Shown: positions 11,590 through 24,424 of the stretch, piece by piece | How positions within the stretch are numbered: position 1 is the stretch's first letter | Layout of the letters: every line of letters begins with the position of its first letter | Source of the DNA: Nectonema munidae | Taxonomy: Eukaryota; Nematomorpha; Nectonematoida; Nectonematidae | DNA: 64,000 nt | Assembly (NCBI GenBank): GCA_030549495.1 | Contig: JAUIRK010000976.1 | Location: 248,001-312,000, forward strand | Reading direction: 5' to 3' | Notes under the pieces: model-generated | What the model was told of the DNA's origin: nothing | What the model saw: the letters and a program-made list of their open reading frames with translations, nothing else | The model's database searches: none | Translations under genes and position numbers: made by a program

Positions 11590-12660
11590 TAATCATGGCT
11601 ACTTTTTAGAAAATGTCAATCAAAATTTTTATTGAATTATATCAAAATTAAATACTCTTCCAAATTTTAAATAAAATAAATATTTTTATACTAAATCGGC
11701 CATGTTGGTTTCATTTCTGGACTCAGATTTTGGATTAAAGGTTTGAAAATATGAGACCGTGTTAATAAAATTTGCTGTTTATATGTGAAAAGTGTCTCGA
11801 AAAAAAATTTATAGATGCAGTTTTTGCATTTAGGATGTGAAAATTCCTATAATTGTTACTCAAATTTGCAGTTTACTTTTAAAAATTTTCTTCAAAAATA
11901 TTGATTCAAATTTTACATGTAATGTACGCTTTTATACTAAATCAACCAGGCTATTTTGAAGTCAGTTTTCGTATTTAAAGGTTTTAAAATATCTGAAAGT
12001 ATTAAAGCCCACCAGCGATTAAATTTTTAGTTCGGGTCGAGGAGATGCTCTCCTCACGGGGAACGAGGCGTGTCGGGGAACGAAAAAAAATGATGAAATA
12101 TAAAAGTATTACTCTTCAACTTTTTCTGGATTCAAGCTACTTCGTTTACTGTTTCCAATATTTGAACCGGAACTGAACAATCTTTCTGATTGAGAGTTTA
12201 TTGCCGGTATTATTTTATTAGATATAATTCAAATCTTGTATGGAAAATCAAAATTTCTATCAATTCCTTGATAATGGTGTTTAAACCTTCCCTACGAGGA
12301 ACAGGGAAGTTCGCCGTCTCCACATGGCTCTCCCAAATATTAATCAAATGGCGGTTTACTTCTAATGTCTACAGAAATATTTTTGAAATTTCAATAAAAT
12401 ATCGGGTTTTATACCAAATTGGAGATGCTGGTTTTATTTGTAGACTTAGTTTTCGCACATAGAGTTTGAAAATATTTGAAAGCCTTAATAAAATTTACGG
12501 TTTATGTCTAAAAACTGTCTCTAAAATAATATTTTAAAAATTTCAAATAAAATATCTGTTTTTATTTATCTCTGTACTCCATTTTGGCTAATAGGGATAA
12601 AAATATCTGGAAGTGTCAATTCAATTAGTGATGTATGCCTAAAGATAAGTTTTCCCCAAA
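11590..12660. repeat. diverged tandem satellite array 2
   Basis: Same family as the array at 1660-2560, with the same landmark order. Recognisable units centre near 11705, 11820 (partial), 11950, 12430 and 12575. The stretch 11690-11700 shares ATTTTTATACTAAATC with 1886-1901. Both arrays run out in the same words, ending near TTAGTGATGTATGCCT (2465-2480 and 12625-12640). A GC-rich insertion at about 12025-12085 interrupts the array. Confidence 0.65.
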
Positions 12661-13720
12661 ATAAAATCATTTCTGTTAAAAAATTTCAGAAAATTGTTAT
12701 ATATTAGTTATACAGTAAAAATAAATTTATTTAATATATATTTTGCCTTATAATACTTTTTTCAATCATCTTAATATGTATGAAATATTTATTTAAAAAA
12801 AATAAAACGTATTATAAAATCTTTTGAAGATTAGTAAGAGAGAAGGAAGCAACCTGAAAACTAATTGATTAGAGAACGTGTGATCAAAAGAGATAATTTT
12901 TAAAGAAAAGTATGTATCTTGACTAAATGGAGGATCTACCATGTTCCAATCAACTAGGAAGTGATGTAATGATCTAAAATTGGGTGCTTCAAAAATGATT
13001 TTTACCGTGAAGAAAGTTCCTCTTTTGCGAATGAAAAATCTTTAAACTTATAGCTTATCAGTTAAGATTACAATTATCATTTCACTAAGATGGGTTGGAA
13101 ATCTGAAAATTTAGAATAAGTCAGAGTTATCAAAAATGGCACAGATGCCAATATGTGAGAATTTAGTCACTATCAAGAAATTTTACATTTAAATTGAATT
13201 TGTCCATCTTTTTCCTTTTACGTCAAAGAGATAATTTTTTAGATGAAGAACGTGGACAACGTTTTGTAATTGAAAAATAATAATCACGAATGATTCATTA
13301 GAAAAAAAACTTTAAACTGGGATTGGTTAAAAATTATTCAGGCTGAATATGTCTTCATATCACTTGATAATATATTACACGATGCTGATAAAACAATCCT
13401 AAGATCATTAAGAAGATTCTTTAATCAGAATGCTTTGAGAGAGGAAAAAATCTGTTCAAAATAAATCCTTAAAAAAGTTTTTTCAAACACACATTGAAGA
13501 AAATAAATTTTTAATCAGAAAAGGGCTACCAAGAAAGGATCATCATAGAATGAATAGCAAAATTATATACTGTAAAGTATAGAAGATGACTCTTATGGAA
13601 AAGGGTTAGTGGTTTTCCTTTGCTCAACCCTATTATCCATAGAACTGAAAAATAAAGTGGTGTGAAATCTTAGGATTATACTTATTTTTTATTCCTTATT
13701 TTACCCTTGCTCAAGAACAG
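12661..13720. other. non-coding, nothing recognised
   Basis: AT-rich DNA with no convincing open frame, repeat end or RNA gene on either strand. Confidence 0.5.
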
Positions 13721-13925
13721 GTGCGGGTGGCATGGCTGTTAGACCTCAGAGATTTCATTAAAAAGGTCTCGGATTCGATTCCCGATGTACTCGAAATATA
13801 ATTTCTTGTTGTTTAATCTGATGCCATTCGGTTGAAGTCAGGAAGGGCATCTGGTGAAGAAGAGGAAGTCTTACCCTGTGGATTTGGGAACAAAGGACGT
13901 TAAACGAAACCTTTGCTCAAGCATT
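13721..13925 (+). repeat. tRNA-derived SINE
   Basis: An A-box-like TGGCATGGCTGTTAGA lies at 13729-13744 and a B box GGATTCGATTCCCG at 13771-13784, about 27 bases apart as in tRNA promoters. A tRNA-unrelated body follows, with AGGAAGGGCATCTGG near 13841-13855, a word seen in the conserved central part of several animal SINE families. The 3' end is near 13925. The tRNA part does not close into a full cloverleaf, so this is a SINE rather than a tRNA gene. Confidence 0.6.
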
Positions 13926-16180
13926 CATAAAACTTTCATAAAATCTCTCACTGCCCTCATCAGCAACATGATTGTGCGATGTGATACACACTCATACATT
14001 TCGTGAATCTAAATGAATTGATAAAATTATATCAGCACTCAACAATGACCAAAAATATTGTCCCAATAGCAATATTATGTGCTAAAATTTGTTCTCTAAT
14101 ATCACAGACAGATGATGAGCTTCACATATTCGTAACCATCACATCTCTGCATTATTATCAGCAACGAATCAAATTAATGATTGAAATGTCAACCAATCAT
14201 GCATCAAAATTGGAGGCTCGCTTTCCACAAGATTACGTGTGATTTTTGGAATTAATTTTAAATGTTTCGTCCTCCAGTAAAAAATTAGTGAAATTTCACT
14301 TCATTTTTTATTGCTAAAAAAAATTTTTTTTTTATAAATACTGGGCACTGCCTTTAAAATGTCTTCTAAGCGAACGTTCAGTAGCAAAAGTTTGGCAAAC
14401 TTTAGTGTAGTAAATGATATAAAAATACAAAAATTCATAGCTCATTTCGTGGCTATCAAACACTCAAATCAATCTTTAATAGAATCAAACCTGGTGCACT
14501 AGACCCACTTTGCAATAAAAATACCATATATAAAATTAAGTGGTTTTATTCTCATATATGTTTTAGGTGAATACATGTATTGCTATGTTTATGTAATCGT
14601 GCTCATTACATATATGTATTACGTCCACATGTGTCTATGTATACATTTAAATGCTGTCTACAACTTTTTCACCTCAGCTCTTGAAGCTTTCTCCATTCTT
14701 ACCAACCTCTAATAAAGTGTTCACCTCCATTTCTCCACGTCACCATCAAATGTCTTCTCCCTTCTTTTTTTATACCTTTCCATTGCAAATATAAAACGGA
14801 TCTTTCACATGGCTGAAATTTAAAACTTCATAACTTTGACATTTGTGAATCAGAAGGATCTTTGAATTACATATCTTATCCTTGAAAGGTGTGCAAAATT
14901 TTACTAGAAAATTTTGACTGTAAGTAGGATTTTTAAATCTCATCGATTATATATAAATAATGTATGCAGTAGTCAGCCTAGACTACGTATGCTTGCTATA
15001 CCTTGTATGTGGCATATACGTTTTTTATTATATTTTATGATTTTTCGTCACCAGTGGTCTCGCCATAAGAACTAATTACCATAAAATTGATCTTTTTCAT
15101 TGAGTTTGTTCGAAATTATGTATATACAATTAAGCTTCTATCTATCATCATCTTATGGATGTGCTAAAAGTTACTGAAAAATTTGGACTATAAGTGAGCT
15201 TGCCAATTTTTATGCTTTCTACATTTAGGTATACTAGTCTGGCAGGAGCACGTATACACAACTTCTGTAGTTTCAGGTAGTGTTGCGGTATCACTGATAT
15301 ATTTATCAGAAATCACAATATGGGATACAATTTCTTCAACTTTCGGGCAATGAGGATTCGTTTAAATCACTTAAAATTCGCCCTTTTTCACTTCAAATTC
15401 ATCTTTTTTCCATTTTAAATTTTAATATATATTCTCTCTTTTATTACGACTCTCTGTCGAGCGCATCAAGACCGTTTCCATGTGAAGTGATGAGGATCAA
15501 AGATTCAAACTTTTGCAGCTGCCACCCCAAAAGGATGCAATTGGGCAAATGAGTTTAAAAGCGGCCTGGCCCTATTGCTCTAGTAGTTTATCCAAATTTG
15601 TCAAACTTTTCTAAGGTTAATATATATATATATATGAGTGTGTGTGTATGCAGCAAATAAATAGAGGGCTTTTATCTATATAAGGAAAAAGGAAGCGCTC
15701 GATGCTGAAATGAAAGACAAAGTAAACAAAGATTGCGCGAAGTGGTGTAGTATATCAAATGTTACAAATGAGCTTTTAATATTTCAGCAGGCCTATCTCC
15801 GTTTATACGCGCGCATCATCATTAGAAATCACTCCCCACCATTTCGCAAAGCGAAGAAATAGGTAAAAGCGCTTTCTATCATTTTCTTAGCGTTTGTCAT
15901 TTTTCGTTTTGATTTGCCACGATAAAACGCATGAATCGGACAAAATTTTCACACAATTAAGTTATTTGGCATACGGAAAAAAACCTTTTTTGATCATACT
16001 CACGATGAATCGGTGTGCTAAGAGTGGAGGGTGGGTTTGGTAAGCAAAGAGCAATTCACTTCAAATGTTATGCCTTTAAAAATGCAGAAAAGGATGATGA
16101 CGGCTTAAATCGCCAACTCCCACACCTGCCTCTCCCTTTTTTACCCTCATCATCATTTTTAGGTGTGAGAAGGTGAGCGA
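13926..16180. other. upstream intergenic stretch
   Basis: No supported gene. A 79-codon open frame at 14003-14242 has no domain or splice context. A TA/TG microsatellite lies at about 15621-15650. 15830-16180 is the immediate upstream region of the Fasciclin-1-like gene. Confidence 0.45.
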
Positions 16181-16225
16181 TATATAAAAGTAAATAGTAA
16201 CAACAGCCGTTATAGCATCACACTC
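16181..16225 (+). promoter_or_regulatory. TATA box and start region of the FAS1 gene
   Basis: TATATAAAAG at 16181-16190 is a canonical TATA box. About 30 bases downstream, 16217-16224 reads ATCACACT, a fair initiator. This would give a 5' untranslated region of roughly 205 bases before the ATG at 16427, including a CAT trinucleotide run. The call rests on sequence only. Confidence 0.55.
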
Positions 16226-16249
16226 ATCATCATCATCATCATCATCTCA
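16221..16249 (+). repeat. CAT trinucleotide run in 5' UTR
   Basis: About eight CAT/ATC units just after the predicted transcription start. Its length is likely to vary between individuals. Confidence 0.75.
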
Positions 16250-16426
16250 TCACTGCTTCTAAAATGCTAAAACAACTTTGATTTTGCCTGGGGCCTTTCT
16301 TTCAAAATTTTTTATCTGTTTATAGCATAGCACTTACACTTCTTCTCCTTCTTATTTTTTGGCTGTGTTCAATATAATAATTGTATCATCATAATAACTC
16401 TGATTCTCTCTAAAAAGATTTTTGGA

Positions 16427-16651
16427 ATGGCATTTCTTACCTGGCAATGGATGATCTTCTTCACTGCACTGATTTCCTTTTTCTCTATTCCTTCTTGGAT
16501 AATTTGTCAATCCTCTCCAATTTATGGTAATCCTGAAGCCGACACTCGATCAATAATTCCCAGAGACCCTGGCTACCAGTATCCTCCTTCCGACTACAAC
16601 CAAATGCATTCGATTCCTGAAATAATCAAAAGCGATCCAGATCTAAACAAA
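16427..16651 (+). CDS. Fas1: FAS1 gene exon 1: signal peptide and N-terminus
   Basis: The ATG at 16427 has G at -3 and G at +4. Residues 8-27 are strongly hydrophobic (WMIFFTALISFFSIPSWIIC) with a likely cleavage just after. A Pro/Tyr-rich linker follows, and IIKSDPDLNK opens FAS1 domain 1. It ends in phase 0; the donor GTTTCT is weak, but the join to exon 2 restores the expected DPDL-x-x-FYTYL start of the domain. Confidence 0.75.
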
Positions 16652-19600
16652 GTTTCTTTTCATTTTAAATATATTATTATCTTTTATAGCTGGTAGCGCA
16701 ATATTGATGATATTTTCGACTTCAATACATAAATTAGCATGCTATATTTCTAGAGCTAAGAGGTTTTGGCATAGTTTTTCATAAACAGAGCCAATTCAAA
16801 ATTTATTTAACTATGTTCCAAATATTACGGCCCAAATTTCGACAAAAAAGAAATGAGAAGATTTGTGTAAATGTGCAGTATTTTTGTATCTTAACTAACT
16901 TTCAGAAATTATTCAAAGTTTAATAAAATTATTTCATTGCTACAACCTTGTCCTTTCAATGACACAATGAAATTTGCGTGTAACCTCGTATTTTTGGATT
17001 AACGGAAGAAAGAAGTAATATACTATAGGATATATCTTACTCAAAAAACGGTTAAACACTCATTGATATGATTTAATCTAAATTCATAATAATTCATCCT
17101 CATTCAAAAATAGATTATATAGATTGGATGAGCCTTGGGTCGATTTGAAGTATTTACTTGCACCGATGAACCGCAATCAGGAGCGCAAATCCAAAAGGCG
17201 AGAGAGGTGAGGATGGCAAAAAAAAACCACCCGGCCCACCAATAAATGTGAATTCTCTGAATTAGACATTTTTTATTTCAATTATTTGAAAGACTTCTCT
17301 CCCTTCTGCATAAAATTTTGATATTATATACTTTTCTTGTTTTAATCGAAAATCTTTATATGGTTATATAAAATATATTTACCATTATTATTATAGGTTC
17401 TTTTGATTCAATCCTAAATTGAGTAATATAGTGAATCCTAAATTGAGCCATACTTGATCAGAGGCAGTAATGTAGAGAGGAAATTGAAAAAATGCTCACA
17501 ACTTTCAAGATTGTTAATGTTTTGTATAAGATCATTTTTCTTTAGGGCCCGAAAGTTTTCTCCATAATTTAAAGTTAAGATAAATGCCTTAGTTATATTT
17601 GCTAAATGTAATTTAAATAAAGAAGCAATGTTACAAAATTCAAATTTCAGGCGCTTTTATTCAGAGATTTTCATTAAAATTAATGTTCATGTCTTTTTTA
17701 TCAAGATTGATTTGAGTGTTTGGCAGTCGTTATACACTTCTTTCAAATTTTTGTTAATGGTTAGAGTACGTCAAAAAAATTATACGCTAAAGTACAACCC
17801 TGGGTAAAAAATACCCATATTAAAAATTTATAAATTTAAACCAAAATAGTCGAGACAGCATAAAAATATAAATTCTTTTTTTGTATCAAACAATAATATA
17901 ACTATAAAAACAAAAAGTAACGTTTATTTTTTTATTTCAAAGCAATTTATGGAGATTGGTAGCGAGTTCTCGCTGCAAATAACCTTCTGACACATTGAGC
18001 ATAATGTGTTTGACTTTCTGTCTGTCTTACAAAAAATACATCTCTTTTGCTTTTCTATTATGATTTTTTTAGAATTTGATGTAGTATTTCTTTCCTCAAC
18101 CTCATAACCACATAATTCTAAGGAGTTTACAACATTTTTTTGGTTTGTTAAAATTTTGTCCAAAAGTATCAAGAAGAATTACGGGTGTAGATTTTTTGTC
18201 GTAAAATCAGCACAAAACCTTATTTTCATGAAAAAAGAAATTGCACGAACTTTTGTTTTTACTTTTTGAAAGTGCTTGTGGAGGTATAAATCTTTTGTTT
18301 TTCCTGACAGTTCCTATGTAAGTGGTACTTTTTGAGAGTAATTTATCTGCTAATTCATAAGAACTGAAAAAATTATCCGCAGTTATGTTCCTATCGTTGG
18401 ATAAAAAGGGTTCTGCAAGCCCCCTAAAACAATTCCTTCTGCGGATGTTTTTTCTGACTGATATTTTCCCTGTAAGCTATTTTTACCGATGTACACAAAT
18501 CCATTGAAAACGTATGCACCATCAGAGCTTGAAAGCAAAAAAAACTTGATCCCAAATTTACCTTGCTTGGTAGGTATATATTGTTTGAACTTGACTCTTC
18601 CATGAAATTCCAAAAGTTGCTGGTCTATTGTTAAATATTCTGGTGCGACAACATATGTTCTTAGTTTTTCAAAAAAACTTTCGACTAAAAAACGTATTGG
18701 AGCCAAAGGATCTGATTTATTTCTTCTTTTGACATCATCAAATCGTAAAAAAGACTTTATTTGTATGAATCTTTCTCTACTCATCGTTGATCTGAAAATG
18801 GGATGTCCATGAGCAGTCGACCAAAGTTCAGTGTTGATCTATAATGCGCACGGTATGCACCTGCAATAATAAGAAGCCCATAAAAAGATTTCATCTCTAT
18901 TGTTGAAACTTTTTTCCAATATCTTTGTTTGGAAGATTGAGAATTGAACTTCCTTATCTGCCGTCGAGCGTAAAGATTGGTATAAAGAACGGATGTTTCA
19001 ATAATTTTTTCGATGAATATCATAATGGCATCGCTCTCACAGTCAGGTTTTAAGCAGTCACGAATTTTGAAGGGAATTTCACGAAAAATATTAGCTTTTT
19101 GTTGTTTTTTGAGAAAATTTGACGGATCGGTTATCCATGTTTTTCCATCCTTCGAGATCAAATTTGACTTTAGTTTCTTTTGACTCTCTTTCTAAAGTTT
19201 GACAAGACACATGCAGCATGAATGTATGTTGTTATAGAGACTTAGAAATCATATAATATTAGTGACACATATATGGGTATTTTTTACCCAGGGATGTACT
19301 TCCGCATATATTTTATCACAGTTTTTTGAAAATATGAAAAATCAAGTTTTTTGTGAAGTTATTTTAAAGTAAATTGAAAGATAATAACATAAATTAAATT
19401 TTATTTGAATCAGGTTAAAAGTTTTTGATATATAAGATATGGAAAAAACAAATGGGTAAAAAATACCCAGGTTGTACTTTAACCGAATAAAGTAGGTAGC
19501 TGATTTTTATTTTTTTCAAAAAAGTTATGGGTTTCGAAAATTTAGAAGCCTTTTCCAATATTGCAGATAATGGTAAATGTTGGAATAGCCTTTAAGTAGG

Positions 19601-22600
19601 ATAGGCCTTAACTCATTGGGTAGCGATGTACTCATTTGAGCAGAATGCTGAGCATTCTTCTATAACATAATTTATTGTCAGCTTTTCTTGGCATCATGAG
19701 TTAAAAATTTTTTAGAGTTCATTTTACACTTCTTCTATTATTTTCTATAAAAGCAATTTGATTGACCCATAATTATACGGTATCACTAAGAGAATGAAAC
19801 ATTTCATTCATATAAATTTAAGGTTTGTGTCAAAATCTCTTTGGAACATTTTAGACGCTAAATTTCTACCAAGAGAGCTAAATTTAATTTGAAAATTTTA
19901 TAACTTTCACCCCCTAAACCAATGTCTTAAATGTATTTTCAAACAATTGACTTTACTAACTGAATATATGTGTAGGTGGCATACTATGAAGATTTTGTAG
20001 GACTATTGTTTGCTTTTCTGTTTTCAATCAACATTTTGTTTCTAAAAATGTCAACACAATCCACCTAACCAATTAGATAACAACCAGGTCTGTTCATAAT
20101 CGTTGAGATCTCTTAGCTTACGTCTCTCTTTGTAAATAAATCGATTTCTTGTCTCTGATCTTTCACAGTGAAAGAAAGAAAAAAAAGAAATGTATTTGTT
20201 AATCGTACAAAAGGCTAAACCCCATTGGCTGCACTACCATCCATCTTCCAAGCTTTTAGCATATAAACAGAAAAAATAGACAATAACGTAGTAGTTACAT
20301 ATACACACGCCTGTTATTGTTTTTGTTTTGAAAACAAAGCAAATTATATATATATATATATAAAGTAAAAATACGTTATTAATGCTACTTATGTACATGA
20401 TATTCTTATCTTTGATTTTTACAAATAACGGGTAGTGTGATTCAAAAACATAAAAATGTCAAAGACGAGCTATTTTGATTTCAGTGCACGGATAATGCGA
20501 TCCGAAAATTGATATATTCAAGCAAATTAATAATGGAATACTATAATAAAATATTCGAAAAATATATTTGAAAAGATACACATGTGAGTAATGATGAATT
20601 TTTATTTTGGAAGAGTGAGTTCAGCGCATTGCGAATAATTTCTCATCACTTCATGTTTGAAGCAAGAATTTCATCATCGCTCTCTCTGCCTTATTCCAAG
20701 GTTGTTTGATTGACATATGACATTCTCCTTTCATTTGATTTTCCTTTTTCCAATAAAGCTGTATTTTCTAACTGTACAAGGAACATTTACCCTATAGATT
20801 ATATACACAAGAAATGTATTGATCAGGGGGCAAGTATTAGATTGCCAATAGCATTCTAATACTTCATATAAAATTTGTATTATTCTAAATGCCTTCTTAT
20901 TTGTTGTTGAAAAGTGCATTGTGTGATTTCATCATCATATTTACTCTCCCTAGTGTCACAATCTTCTGTTGTAGTTGGTGCTCTCAGCGAGATGATTTCT
21001 TCCTGTCAGATTTTTCCTCTCTTGATAGCTTTGTCGATAATAATTGCGGATTCTGTTGCGAACATAATTGTTTAAAATACTTTTCACGGCCAATTAGTAG
21101 ATGTGTCAAAAAAATACGACCATATGATTGATTTGTTGGATTAAATAATTAATTATTCAGACAGGTGTAATAGCATTTGGTTGCTGAAGGCACTCTTGGT
21201 TTCGAAATGTAAATATCAGAATAAAGGAGATAGATATACATATATATATATATTGTATAAGATAAGGGCGTTGTCAGATAATCGATTGTCGAAAAAAAGG
21301 AAGCTTAAAGTATCACCAATGAGTCTTGTAATGAAAATATTTTCTATACGATTTTCAGAGGACAGCGACATTTTTGACCATGGAACACTAAATACTGGAC
21401 CGTCTCTTCTGTTACCTAAAAATTTTACAAAGAGATTATTTCTTGAGCCATGGTATAAAACTTCTTCAAAGAGTAATGCATCTTGTTAAGCATGTAGTTG
21501 TTTCAATACTAGAACATCCAAATCTGAAAAAGCATTTGAGACCATCGTTTTCATTAACTGACCAATGGCAATAAGGAAGAATAAATCCTTTTTAATTAAG
21601 AGAACACTCTCTTAATGTACCGAACGGAAATTCGAAAACAAAAAAATCAGATGTAATTTGTTTCCAATCAAGATCGTAATCGCCAGTCTAAAACTGTAAT
21701 ATTATAGTATCATACATTTTTTAATGCTAGATGACCATTGTGATCATAATAAAACTGTTGATTCATTGAACTGTGATGAATTTTTCAAACTCGTGTTAAC
21801 TATAAATCAATACTTTCCAAGAAATTTTTGGAGTTTTGAAATGTTTTAAATTTCCTAATTTGTCTTCGCAATAGTGTACAGAATTTCTAGGAGTCCTAGC
21901 ACAAAGCGTTATTCAGGTGATTCGAGAGGAAATAGAAGTATCTGGAATATACAAAATCCTAATTGCTGAGTGTGCAAACAATAGCGGTCATGAAGAATTA
22001 ACCGTTTATTTTTCCTTCAATCATATGTGAGCGATGTTTCTTTTGTTAAACTAGAAAGTAGTGATGAGATATTACAATCACAAAGAAGGAAATTCGAGTT
22101 GATAAGATCCCTGCAGTTATCGGCACCTATGGAGGGATTAGGAGCTTACACTGCAAGTTTTATATCGTGTAATCATGGTGGTGTGTTCAGTAGAAGAAAT
22201 TCTTTTATAATAAGTTTTGAAAATTATAAAAAAGTGTTCCGCCCTCCCCTCTCCTGACAAAATTTGGAGGATGGGTGCACCTGATCTAAATTCAATGAAA
22301 TTTTTAAAGACTATTTTATAAGCTTTTTTGCATCTTTTAGGCTCAATAAATGTTGTGTAATAAACGGTTGAGAACACGCACAAAGAAGTTCCATATTTGC
22401 TAGGAATCCAATTTTGTAAAAACAATGGGTATACGTCCACCAGAAAGTGTGTATACCTATTAAGTTTAAAGGAAGATTTTTAAGTCTCTATATTTGGCAG
22501 AGGGTATAAAGCCACTAAGGCCGGCGAAATAAAGATTTGTCAAAGTTTAAATTTTCACAAAATGCACCATACACGAGATTTGGAGCAGATTTAAAGGAAA

Positions 22601-24383
22601 CAAAATGCGTAAAATTAAATTTAAGAGTTGAGTTATAAAATGAAAAAATGATACAAAGTAAAATATAAAATGTGTATGATTTTTTTTGAACATTTGATAT
22701 GAGCACAAACTCCGCATTTTTTCTTTTTTCTTGCATGATACTTAAATAGGAATGAAGGTACGCCAGTTTTGTTCTTTTCACATGATCTAGTTTCCTGACA
22801 AATATGATTTATATCATCGAATCAGAAATCTTTCGAGCGAGCTTTTTTAGAAAAGAAATAACCAGGTCTTGAAGATTATAATAATCAATAATAGCCACCT
22901 TATTATACGGACTTGATGACTTTAATTAATGTGAAGCTTAACAATTTGTAATAATCTAGCCAATTAGATCAAGTATGTGATTGATCTGTTCCATTTCTTT
23001 CCACCTATAGAAATTCTATGCTCAGCTATTTTTAGCTCAACTAAGTCTATAGATGGCGTGGATTTTAAAGATAAATCTATACAAACTTAAATAGATGACT
23101 CTTATCGACACAATGGCGCATTCAGAGAGGAGAGGGCGATGGGGATGAGCACCCCCTTCCATTGCCAATTTTTCAGCATATCAGTGTATACTTCATTGAG
23201 GATTAGATCCGCCCCTGAATTGACGCCTAACCTGAGCATTCTAGGTTTTGTATTCTCGTATGCATTCAATTTCATCAATAAAAATACTAAGATATAAATT
23301 ATTTAAAATTTTTCAACATGGCGGAATCTCGTAAAATCGCTATGTCATTCATATGATATGATTATCATATATAAATGTCGTAAAAATAAAGTTTTAGGAT
23401 TTTCAACAAAAAAATCTTTCACCAGGAAGCGCTCTCGAGAACAAGTTTTCTCAATAAATTTTTAATAATTGTCATAACTCATAATTGAATATGCATTCAT
23501 TTTTTATCTTGGATGAAATGCATATATTTTGTTCATTTTTCACATAGTCTATTACTTCATTTCACCTAAAAATACTTAAATAGAGTAGAAGAACTCCCAA
23601 AATTTAATCGAGAATTTGTAGACGGTTTAGTTTTCCTTTCTTTTACAAAGTTTGGCATTTTTCTAATTTGGGGTATCCTGACATTTCTTTGACACAAAAA
23701 TATTTAACGTAAAAAAGTTCCTGACTAACGAATTCTAAATCACTCTAAAAAGAATTTCTAAATTCTAAACAATATTTCAGCACCCCATCTTTAGAGTTTA
23801 TATTTCCACTATTCTTCAACTTTTTTGTTAAGAGTCACTTCTTTCATGTTATGTTTTTAATTTCAATTCTTGAAAATAGCATAATCTGTCTCTTTATAAA
23901 AATAATGAAAATACTAACTTTATTTACAAAAGTACGAATACATAAAAACTTAAAATAATTGAAAAGTGAAATTTGGAAGAAACTCTCATGTGTGTAGTCC
24001 AAGAGCCAAAGGGAAAAAGATTAGAAAGAAGGAATTTTGAAGGTCAGCATCAAAGGCCACTCAGCCGCTTGAAGACACTAACCATGAGCAATGACATTTG
24101 TATAAGCAGAACAAATTCAAAAGAGTTCGTTGTAAAAGCAGGACAAAAACTGAATCAAATAAAATTGAAGCACAAATAGTAGATTTTTTTAAATAGATAA
24201 ACAATTGGGTTTAAAGGATGTGGTACAAGAAAAAGAAAACAGGAAATTTAGAGACAAAATTTAAGTTAAACTGTTGTAGGAGGGATACATTTGCAAGCGT
24301 AACAGATGGGAATTGAACATGAAAATTGTTCATAGTAACTTAAGTAAAAACTTTTGGTCCATTTTTTAAATAAGGTGAAAGTA

Positions 24384-24424
<41 letters not shown>

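Larger units (their letters stand above)
17791..19478 (-). mobile_element. piggyBac element in FAS1 intron 1
   Basis: The left end reads AGTACAACCCTGGGTA from 17791. The right end, read inward on the minus strand from 19478, begins AGTACAACCTGGGTAT. The element is flanked by TTAA at 19479-19482 and CTAA at 17787-17790, the piggyBac target site with one changed base on the left. A third copy of the terminal repeat lies inside at about 19268-19303 in right-end orientation. The element is 1,688 bp and carries a broken transposase on the minus strand. It sits in intron 1 of the FAS1 gene, in opposite orientation. Confidence 0.85.

Noticed and set aside
14003-14242. 79-codon open frame upstream of the FAS1 gene
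   Set aside because: No domain, no promoter or splice context, and a length expected by chance in this composition.
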